A stretch of 5,163 nucleotides of DNA from the NCBI GenBank assembly GCA_031287285.1, contig JAITTC010000062.1:1-5163 (forward strand), read 5' to 3'. The position numbers were made by a program, and so were the translations under genes. Under the pieces are notes generated by a model. That model was not told the origin of the DNA. It did not search any database and saw only the letters and a program-made list of their open reading frames with translations. Shown here in pieces: positions 1 to 4,460 of this stretch; position 1 is the first letter of the stretch, and every line of letters starts with the position of its first letter. The stretch comes from Christensenellaceae bacterium. GTDB lineage: Bacteria; Bacillota; Clostridia; Christensenellales; UBA1750.

Positions 1-2
1 AG

Positions 3-1163
3 CGCATCAAGCAGCACGGCGGCCCTGCCCGGCAGGGCGGCGGCGTTTCCGGCATCGAGATCGCGCTGTGGGATCTGGCCGGCAAGGCCTACGGCGTGCC
101 CATCTACCAGATGCTGGGCGGTAAATACCGCGACTCCATCAGGATGTATTGCGACCTGGGCATTCACAATCCGCCGCGCGGCCGGTTTTCGGGCCGCGAA
201 ATGGGCAGGACGCTGAAAAAATACGTCGAGCGCGATGGGTTCACCATGGTCAAGGCGGTGCTCAGCGTCGAGGATTTGCAGGCCCTGCATCCAAGCGAGG
301 TCGTTCTCTCCGCGCCGAAGGGCCTGCTCGAGCGCGTGGAAGGCAATTCGGCCGCGCTCGTGCCGTTTTACGATGGCCGCAGCCCGGAAATCATGCTCGA
401 CCCCTCAAACTATGCCGAGCGTAACCGGTATTATTACGATTTTGCCCTCGAGCAGCCCTATGGCTTCTACCGCATCACCGAGCGCGGCTTGGACCTATAC
501 GAGCAGGAGCTGGCCGATATGAGGGCGGAGCTTGGCTGGGAGATCCCCCTTGCCATCGACCATGTGGGCCGCATCAACCTGGAGGATTGCGCAAGGCTCC
601 TGCGCAGGATCGAAAAATACAACCTCGCCTGGGTCGAGGACTGCCTGCCGCCCTACTATGTGGAGGAATATAAGCGCCTTTCGCAGATGAGCGGCGTTCC
701 CCTGGCGACCGGCGAGGACGCGGTCTTCGTCGAGGGCTTCGAAGCCCTCTGCAAGGAGCGCGCGGTGCCCATCATCCACCCCGATATCTGCTCTGCTGGC
801 GGCATTTTAGAAACAAAGCGCATCGGCGACATGGCCCAGCGCTATAACGTGGCGATGATCACGCACATGTGCGAAACGCCGATCGCCGCGCTGGCCACGG
901 CGCACATGGGCGTGGCGACCGAGAGCTTCATGGCCTGCGAGTTCAACGCGCCCGACGTGCCCTTTTGGAGCGACATGGTCACGGGCTTTGGCGGGCCGAT
1001 CATCCAAAACGGCTTCATCACGCCAAACGAGAAGCCGGGCCTTGGCATCGACGACCTGAATGACGAGATCTTGAAGGAGCATCTCATCAAGGGCTACGGC
1101 GGCCTTTGGCCGGATACCTCGTTTTTCGATACGCTCTATTCAAACGATAAGAAGTTCAGCTAG
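3..1163 (+). CDS. Mandelate racemase/muconate lactonizing enzyme family protein (probable acid-sugar dehydratase), 5' end outside window
   Basis: This is the C-terminal 386 residues of an enolase-superfamily enzyme; the frame is open to the left edge. The signature SGIEIALWDLAGKAYGVP (48-101) marks the end of the N-terminal capping domain, so roughly 85-100 residues are probably missing. The GTG at 96 lies inside this conserved stretch and is not the start. Barrel ligands are D (558-560), E (636-638) and E (714-716), followed by D (783-785) and H (864-866). Their spacing of 26, 26, 23 and 27 residues equals that of D195, E221, E247, D270 and H297 of mandelate racemase, so the Mg2+ site and His-Asp dyad appear intact. 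The Glu in ACEF (939-941) may match E317. The strand-2 KxK motif keeps one Lys (252-254), and about 70 extra residues separate it from the first Asp ligand. Family chemistry is abstraction of the proton alpha to a carboxylate; dehydration of a sugar acid is my inference. The substrate cannot be named. The enzyme is cytosolic and probably co-transcribed with the downstream SDR gene. Confidence 0.9.
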   Translation, partial: RIKQHGGPARQGGGVSGIEIALWDLAGKAYGVPIYQMLGGKYRDSIRMYCDLGIHNPPRGRFSGREMGRTLKKYVERDGFTMVKAVLSVEDLQALHPSEVVLSAPKGLLERVEGNSAALVPFYDGRSPEIMLDPSNYAERNRYYYDFALEQPYGFYRITERGLDLYEQELADMRAELGWEIPLAIDHVGRINLEDCARLLRRIEKYNLAWVEDCLPPYYVEEYKRLSQMSGVPLATGEDAVFVEGFEALCKERAVPIIHPDICSAGGILETKRIGDMAQRYNVAMITHMCETPIAALATAHMGVATESFMACEFNAPDVPFWSDMVTGFGGPIIQNGFITPNEKPGLGIDDLNDEILKEHLIKGYGGLWPDTSFFDTLYSNDKKFS

Positions 1164-1190
1164 GCTCGCCTCTCTATATCCCTCGGCCGC

Positions 1191-1210
1191 AGCGCGCCAA
1201 AGGCGCGTTT
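1191..1210 (+). other. Small GC-rich hairpin between the dehydratase and SDR genes
   Basis: CGCGCC (1193-1198) and GGCGCG (1202-1207) form a perfect 6-bp stem around an AAA loop. One G-T and one A-T pair extend it to 8 bp, and only three T residues follow. The T-run is too short for a convincing intrinsic terminator. It could attenuate transcription or stabilise the 3' end of the upstream message, or be chance in GC-rich DNA. It sits in the 91-bp gap before the ribosome binding site of the SDR gene. Confidence 0.3.
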
Positions 1211-1254
1211 AAAAGCGAAAAGGCAAAACCAACTTTACGCAAGGAGGCATTTCC

Positions 1255-2088
1255 ATGGGCAAAACGGCTATCGTCACCGGCGCCAGCCACAACATCGGCC
1301 AGGGCATCGCAATCGTCCTCGCCGAGCATGGCTACGATGTGGCCATCAGCTACAAGTCGCGCGAAGAGGGCGCGAATGACACGAAGGCGGCCATCGAGAA
1401 GCTCGGCCGCAAGTGCTACGTCTTTCAGGCCAGCCTGGAGGTCGCGACCGCTCCCGAAGAGCTGATCAACAAGGCGCATGAAGCCCTTGGGCACATCGAC
1501 CTCATCGTGTGCAACGCGGGGCGCGATGTGCGCGGCTCGGTGCTGACTTCCACCGCCGAGGATTTAGAGCTGCTCTATACCTCGAACTACCGCAACTATG
1601 TGCTCTGCGCGGGCGCCGCTGCCCGCCACATGGTCAAAGACGGCACGGCGGGCTGCATCCTCTTCATCACCTCGTCAAGGGCCGAGCAGGCCTACCCGGA
1701 TGATTTCCTCTACGGCGGCTTCAAGGCAGCCATCAAGCGCGCGGCTTCGTCGATGGCCATCGACCTTTCGCACTACAATATCCGCGTCAACTGCGTGGCC
1801 CCGGGCGCGACCTGGACGCCCCGCCCGGGCCAGGAAACAAGGCTTTACAGCGACTTCGTGACGAAGTCCATTCCGCTTCACCGCGTGGGTAACCCACGCG
1901 AAAACGGCGAGGTTTGCGCCTTCCTGGCCTCTGAGCACGCTTCCTACATCACCGGCATCACCGTTCGGGTAGACGGCGGACTGATCCTGCCCGGCATGCT
2001 CGAGGGCAGCGAGCATTACCCCTGGGTGCGCCCGGGCTTCTATGAGGAGCAGGCCGAAAAGCTCAAGGGCTGGCCGGGTCTTTCCTAA
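1255..2088 (+). CDS. SDR-family NAD(P)-dependent oxidoreductase
   Basis: A complete 277-residue classical short-chain dehydrogenase/reductase. The Rossmann cofactor motif is TGASHNIGQGI (residues 8-18), followed by CNAG at 85-88, Asn111, Ser140 and the YGGFK motif with Tyr153 and Lys157. Ser140 lies 13 residues before Tyr153, the usual spacing for the Asn-Ser-Tyr-Lys tetrad. The VAPG motif at 181-184 and VDGG at 239-242 are also typical. Lys34 and Arg36 after the second strand suggest NADP(H) rather than NAD(H); this is inference. About 35 residues follow the VDGG motif, a longer tail than many 250-residue SDRs have. ATG 1255 is set by a strong AAGGAGG at 1241-1247 with 7 nt spacing. The gene lies 91 bp after the enolase-superfamily gene on the same strand, so it probably oxidises or reduces a hydroxyl or keto intermediate of the same pathway. 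The substrate is unknown. Confidence 0.93.
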   Translation: MGKTAIVTGASHNIGQGIAIVLAEHGYDVAISYKSREEGANDTKAAIEKLGRKCYVFQASLEVATAPEELINKAHEALGHIDLIVCNAGRDVRGSVLTSTAEDLELLYTSNYRNYVLCAGAAARHMVKDGTAGCILFITSSRAEQAYPDDFLYGGFKAAIKRAASSMAIDLSHYNIRVNCVAPGATWTPRPGQETRLYSDFVTKSIPLHRVGNPRENGEVCAFLASEHASYITGITVRVDGGLILPGMLEGSEHYPWVRPGFYEEQAEKLKGWPGLS

Positions 2089-2110
2089 GCGGTTTTCCTT
2101 TTTTCAGCGC

Positions 2111-2144
2111 CTTTTGCCGGCCGCTGCCCTGCGGCCGGCAAAAG
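2111..2144. repeat. Perfect 14-bp inverted repeat between SDR and DUF362 genes
   Basis: The arms CTTTTGCCGGCCGC (2111-2124) and GCGGCCGGCAAAAG (2131-2144) are exact reverse complements around the 6-nt loop TGCCCT. The hairpin would be very stable. T residues lie on the 5' arm and A residues on the 3' arm, and only TTT follows, so it lacks the U-tract of a normal intrinsic terminator. Because the arms are symmetric, this holds on both strands. It may still end or punctuate the SDR transcript, protect an mRNA end, or be an operator for the downstream gene. Confidence 0.75.
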
Positions 2145-2184
2145 TTTGCATGAATGCATAAATTTCTTTAGGGGGTAGTTCAAA

Positions 2185-3291
2185 ATGCCAGCATCCAAGG
2201 TCTTTTTCTCCGATCTGCGCGCCACGCCGGATAGGAACCTGCTCGAAAAGCTCGAGAGGCTCATCCGCAAGGCGGGCATCGAAACCATTGACTTTAAAAA
2301 CAAATTCACCGTGATCAAGATCCACTTCGGCGAGCCCGGCAATTTGGCCTTTTTGCGCGCAAACTACGCCAAGGTCGTCGTCGATTTGGTCAAGTCCCTG
2401 GGCGGCAAGGCCTACCTTTCGGACTGCAACACGCTCTATGTCGGCCGCCGCAAGAACGCGCTCGACCACCTCGATTCCGCCTATGAAAACGGCTACAGCC
2501 CCTTTTCAACGGGCTGCCACATCATCATCGGCGACGGGCTCAAGGGCCTGGACGAAGCCTACGTGCCCGTCGCGGGCGGCGAGTACGTCAAGGAGGCCAA
2601 GATCGGCAGGGCCATCATGGATGCGGACATCGTGATCTCGCTCACGCACTTTAAGGGCCACGAAAACGCGGGCTATGGCGGCGCGCTGAAGAACATCGGC
2701 ATGGGCTGCGGCTCCCGCGCGGGCAAGATGGAGATGCACTCATCGGGCAAGCCCCAGGTCGACGAGGATCTTTGCGTGAGCTGCGGCGCCTGCGCGAAGA
2801 ACTGCGCCCATTCAGCCATCGGCTTTGCGAGCGGCAAGGCCCATATCGACCATAACAAGTGCGTGGGCTGTGGCCGCTGCATCGGCGCCTGCCCGGTCGA
2901 CGCGGTTGAGGCAGCCTGGGATGGCGCCAACGACGCCCTGAACTGCAAGATCGCGGAATACACCAAGGCGGTGCTCGACGGCCGGCCGAATTTCCACATC
3001 TCGCTCGTGGTCGATGTTTCGCCCTTCTGCGATTGCCATGCAGAGAACGATCTGCCCATCGTGCCGGACGTGGGCATGTTCGCCTCCTTCGACCCAGTGG
3101 CCCTGGACGTCGCCTGCGCGGACGCCTGCAATGCCCAGCCCGTGGTGCCGGGCTCCAGGCTTGCCGAGATGCCGCAGGATCGCCACGATCACCTCATCGA
3201 CAACCACCCGGGCACCAACTGGCGCTCCTGCGTGGAGCACGGCGAAAAGATCGGCCTGGGCAGCACGCAATACGAGCTGGTTCGGGTATAA
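2185..3291 (+). CDS. DUF362 domain-containing protein with two [4Fe-4S] ferredoxin motifs
   Basis: A complete 368-residue protein of the DUF362 family, whose biochemical role is not established. The hallmark stretch KGHENAGYGGALKNIGMG (residues 157-174) is followed by GSRAGKMEMH (176-185). A bacterial ferredoxin module is inserted next: C197, C200, C203, C207 and C226, C229, C232, C236, each CxxCxxCxxxC, predicted to bind two [4Fe-4S] clusters. The second has the usual CP ending; the first has CAHSA, without the proline. The domain then continues with SPFCDCH (279-285) and CADAC (311-315), which add conserved-looking Cys/His residues. There is no signal peptide or membrane segment, so it is expected in the cytosol as an electron-transfer protein or low-potential reductase. 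ATG 2185 is preceded by AGGGGGT (2170-2176), a near-consensus ribosome site with 8 nt spacing. No convincing promoter is visible directly upstream, so read-through from the SDR gene is possible. The gene ends at a strong terminator. Confidence 0.92.
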   Translation: MPASKVFFSDLRATPDRNLLEKLERLIRKAGIETIDFKNKFTVIKIHFGEPGNLAFLRANYAKVVVDLVKSLGGKAYLSDCNTLYVGRRKNALDHLDSAYENGYSPFSTGCHIIIGDGLKGLDEAYVPVAGGEYVKEAKIGRAIMDADIVISLTHFKGHENAGYGGALKNIGMGCGSRAGKMEMHSSGKPQVDEDLCVSCGACAKNCAHSAIGFASGKAHIDHNKCVGCGRCIGACPVDAVEAAWDGANDALNCKIAEYTKAVLDGRPNFHISLVVDVSPFCDCHAENDLPIVPDVGMFASFDPVALDVACADACNAQPVVPGSRLAEMPQDRHDHLIDNHPGTNWRSCVEHGEKIGLGSTQYELVRV

Positions 3292-3317
3292 AACAGGCTA
3301 AAAGGGCTTTTGCCCAT

Positions 3318-3357
3318 AAAAATAAGGCCGCCAGGGTAAGCTGGCGGCCTTGTTTTA
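3318..3357. terminator. Bidirectional intrinsic terminator between convergent genes
   Basis: AAGGCCGCCAG (3324-3334) and CTGGCGGCCTT (3341-3351) form a perfect 11-bp stem with a 6-nt loop. It is followed by GTTTTA (3352-3357) on the plus strand. On the minus strand it is followed by a T-tract, the complement of AAAAAT at 3318-3323. This polarity suits termination in both directions and serves both the DUF362 gene and the convergent flavoprotein gene. A smaller GGGC-TTTT-GCCC hairpin at 3304-3315 lies just before it. Confidence 0.9.
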
Positions 3358-3360
3358 TGG

Positions 3361-3972
3361 TTAGCGAATGAAGTTCGTGCCCTCACGAGGCTCTTCGGCC
3401 GCGGGGGTGGGCAACCCCGCCCTTTCCTTGAGCTTTAGCAGGTAGGCGATGCCGTCGGCCGTTTCGCGCAGGGTCTGCAGGCCCTCTTTATCGCTCTGCA
3501 GCTCGCCGCCGTTGTTGCCATGCACGGCCAGCCAGTAGCGCGAGGGCGCGATCAGCATCCGCGCGAGGTTTAGGTAGCTGTTCATCTGCTGGAAGGTCGC
3601 CACGCCGCCCGAACGGCGCAGCGCGCAAATCACCGCGCCCACCTTGTATTCAAAATGGCGGCCGGTGTAAAAAAGGCGGTCCATGAAGCACTTCATGTCG
3701 CCCGCGATGCCGCCGTAATACACGGGGGAGCCGAAGACGAAGCCGTCAAACTCCGGCGCGCGGGCGATCACCTCGTTGACGATGTCGTCATAGGCGAAGC
3801 ACTTCCCCTTGCCCTTGCAGGCGCCGCAGGCGATGCAGCCGGGAACCGAGCGGCCGATCCAGAGAATTTCGCTGCCGATGCCCTGGGATTTCAGGCGCCC
3901 TTCGACTTCCTTGAGCGCGGTGAAGGTGGTGCCCTCTTTGTGCGGGCTGCCGTTGATTAAGAGTACCTGCAT
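3361..3972 (-). CDS. Flavodoxin-fold NAD(P)H-dependent FMN reductase / iron-sulfur flavoprotein-like protein
   Basis: A complete 203-residue protein. MQVLLINGSPHKEGTT (residues 1-16) is the first strand and FMN-phosphate loop of the NADPH-dependent FMN reductase/flavodoxin-like fold. GSPVYYGGIAGDMKCFMDRL (81-100) is the second flavin-contact loop, typical of this family. Between them lies C46, C49, C52 and C58 in a CX2CX2CX5C pattern. It fits the compact [4Fe-4S] motif of archaeal and clostridial iron-sulfur flavoproteins, so an FMN plus one cluster is likely (inferred). No signal peptide is seen, so it is cytosolic. The frame is open to an ATG at 4041, but that start would add 23 unrelated residues and swallow the promoter. 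The ATG at 3972 has AAGGAGGG at 3988-3981 and begins exactly at the fold. The gene is convergent with the DUF362 gene and divergent from yerC. Its electron partner is unknown; the DUF362 ferredoxin is a neighbour but not an operon mate. Confidence 0.9.
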   Translation of the reverse strand: MQVLLINGSPHKEGTTFTALKEVEGRLKSQGIGSEILWIGRSVPGCIACGACKGKGKCFAYDDIVNEVIARAPEFDGFVFGSPVYYGGIAGDMKCFMDRLFYTGRHFEYKVGAVICALRRSGGVATFQQMNSYLNLARMLIAPSRYWLAVHGNNGGELQSDKEGLQTLRETADGIAYLLKLKERAGLPTPAAEEPREGTNFIR

Positions 3973-3980
3973 GGGGGAAG

Positions 3981-3988
3981 CCCTCCTT
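3981..3988 (-). promoter_or_regulatory. Ribosome binding site deciding the flavoprotein start
   Basis: Read on the minus strand this is AAGGAGGG, 8 nt before the ATG at 3972. It supports that start over the upstream in-frame ATG at 4041. Confidence 0.85.
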
Positions 3989-4011
3989 ATTAAAAGAATG
4001 CGTTGAAGGCC

Positions 4012-4041
4012 ATTATAGCTCATTTGGCAAGCGGGCCGCAA
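4012..4041 (-). promoter_or_regulatory. Promoter of the flavoprotein gene
   Basis: On the minus strand a perfect TATAAT -10 box occupies 4017-4012. The best -35 is TTGCGG at 4041-4036 with an 18-nt spacer, a 3-of-6 match, so the -35 is weak. Transcription would begin near 4005 and give a leader of about 30 nt carrying the AAGGAGGG site. The -35 overlaps the left arm of the inverted repeat at 4031-4055, which could allow regulation. Confidence 0.6.
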
Positions 4042-4055
4042 GGCCCCCGGCCCGC
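4031..4055. repeat. Inverted repeat between divergent promoters (possible operator)
   Basis: GCGGGCC (4031-4037) and GGCCCGC (4049-4055) are exact reverse complements, 11 nt apart. An alternative compact hairpin, GGGCC-GCAA-GGCCC (4033-4046), overlaps it. The element lies between the start of the leftward flavoprotein promoter and the rightward yerC promoter, so it should not be in either mature transcript. A protein-binding operator is a plausible but unproven reading. Confidence 0.4.
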
Positions 4056-4063
4056 GTAAGAAC

Positions 4064-4092
4064 TTGCGCCTGCTTTTTAGCTGTGCTATCCT
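4064..4092 (+). promoter_or_regulatory. Promoter of the yerC-pcrA operon (extended -10)
   Basis: A -35 of TTGCGC (4064-4069) lies 17 nt from a -10 of TATCCT (4087-4092). TG at 4084-4085 supplies the extended -10 element TGC. The hexamers match consensus at 3 and 4 of 6 positions; the spacing and extended element raise the likelihood. Transcription would begin near 4099. Confidence 0.55.
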
Positions 4093-4099
4093 AAAGGCA

Positions 4100-4117
4100 G
4101 GCGGGGTAAGCTCCGCC
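4100..4117 (+). other. Hairpin in the yerC leader
   Basis: GGCGGGG (4100-4106) pairs with CTCCGCC (4111-4117), with one G-U pair, around a TAAG loop. If transcription starts near 4099, this hairpin is at the extreme 5' end of the yerC-pcrA mRNA, where it might stabilise the message. No U-tract follows, so it is not a terminator. The ribosome site AAGGGGTG (4131-4138) lies downstream and outside the stem. Confidence 0.4.
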
Positions 4118-4145
4118 CTTATAAGTTAAGAAGGGGTGAGGCGCT

Positions 4146-4460
4146 ATGTATAGTTCCAGGATCAAGAGCGAGGAACTCGACGGGCTTTTTCGCGCGATTT
4201 TAACGCTGCAGAGCGAGGAGGACTGTTACCGTTTCTTCGAGGATCTGTGCACGATCCACGAGCTGCAGTCCATGGCCCAGCGCATGGGGGTCGCGGCCCA
4301 GCTCGATGAGGGCCTGACCTATGCGGCCGTCGCGGCGATCACGGGCGCCTCCAGTGCGACGATCAGCCGCGTCAGCCGTTGCCTTTGCTATGGGGCAGAC
4401 GGCTACCGCCGCGCGCTCGACAGGCTCAAGGCGGAAGAAACGGGGAAAGAAGGCCAATGA
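4146..4460 (+). CDS. yerC: YerC/YecD family TrpR-related protein
   Basis: A complete 104-residue protein of the TrpR-related YerC/YecD family. The conserved core is visible: ELDGLFRAILTLQSEEDCYRFFEDLC (residues 10-35), then IHELQSMAQRMGVA (37-50). A helix-turn-helix follows at about 58-80, with TGASSATISRVSRCL (66-80) as the turn and recognition helix, and YGADGYRRALDRLK (82-95). The length matches the family (about 95-105). It is related by fold to the tryptophan repressor, but a tryptophan ligand is not established for YerC proteins and I do not infer one. It is a cytosolic DNA-binding protein. ATG 4146 follows AAGGGGTG (4131-4138) by 7 nt. In Bacillus subtilis yerC lies close to pcrB-pcrA-ligA; here the helicase follows directly with overlapping stop and start codons. 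It has its own predicted promoter, and autoregulation through inverted repeats upstream is conceivable but unproven. Confidence 0.93.
   Translation: MYSSRIKSEELDGLFRAILTLQSEEDCYRFFEDLCTIHELQSMAQRMGVAAQLDEGLTYAAVAAITGASSATISRVSRCLCYGADGYRRALDRLKAEETGKEGQ
4447..4453 (+). promoter_or_regulatory. Ribosome binding site for the helicase, inside yerC
   Basis: AAGAAGG lies within the last yerC codons, 6 nt before ATG 4460 and only 3 nt before ATG 4457. The spacing favours 4460, where yerC's TGA and the helicase ATG share one base (TGATG), an arrangement typical of translational coupling. Confidence 0.55.

Noticed and set aside
22..38. 8-bp inverted repeat GCCCTGCC/GGCAGGGC
   Set aside because: It lies in codons for a Gly-rich loop of the enolase-superfamily protein; GC-rich glycine and alanine codons readily give such repeats.
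96..98. GTG as the start of the enolase-superfamily protein
   Set aside because: The frame is open to the left edge and encodes the conserved SGIEIALWDLAGKAYG stretch upstream of this codon, so the real start is outside the window.
2155..2163. TGCATAAAT as an extended -10 promoter for the DUF362 gene
   Set aside because: The hexamer is a weak match and the expected -35 position falls in the GC-rich 3' arm of the inverted repeat, with nothing resembling TTGACA.
2673..3270. Two overlapping 152-codon open frames on the minus strand
   Set aside because: They lie entirely opposite the DUF362 gene, whose motifs are unambiguous. Long antisense frames are expected in GC-rich coding DNA and these show no recognisable motif.
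3973..4041. N-terminal extension of the flavoprotein from an upstream ATG at 4041
   Set aside because: The extra 23 residues do not resemble the fold's start, the stretch contains the TATAAT box, and a strong ribosome site sits just before the ATG at 3972.
3334..4112. Shared 9-mer GGGTAAGCT at 3334-3342 and 4104-4112, both at hairpin loops
   Set aside because: The match is short, the stems differ, and one hairpin is a terminator while the other is a leader; a common element is not supported by two copies.
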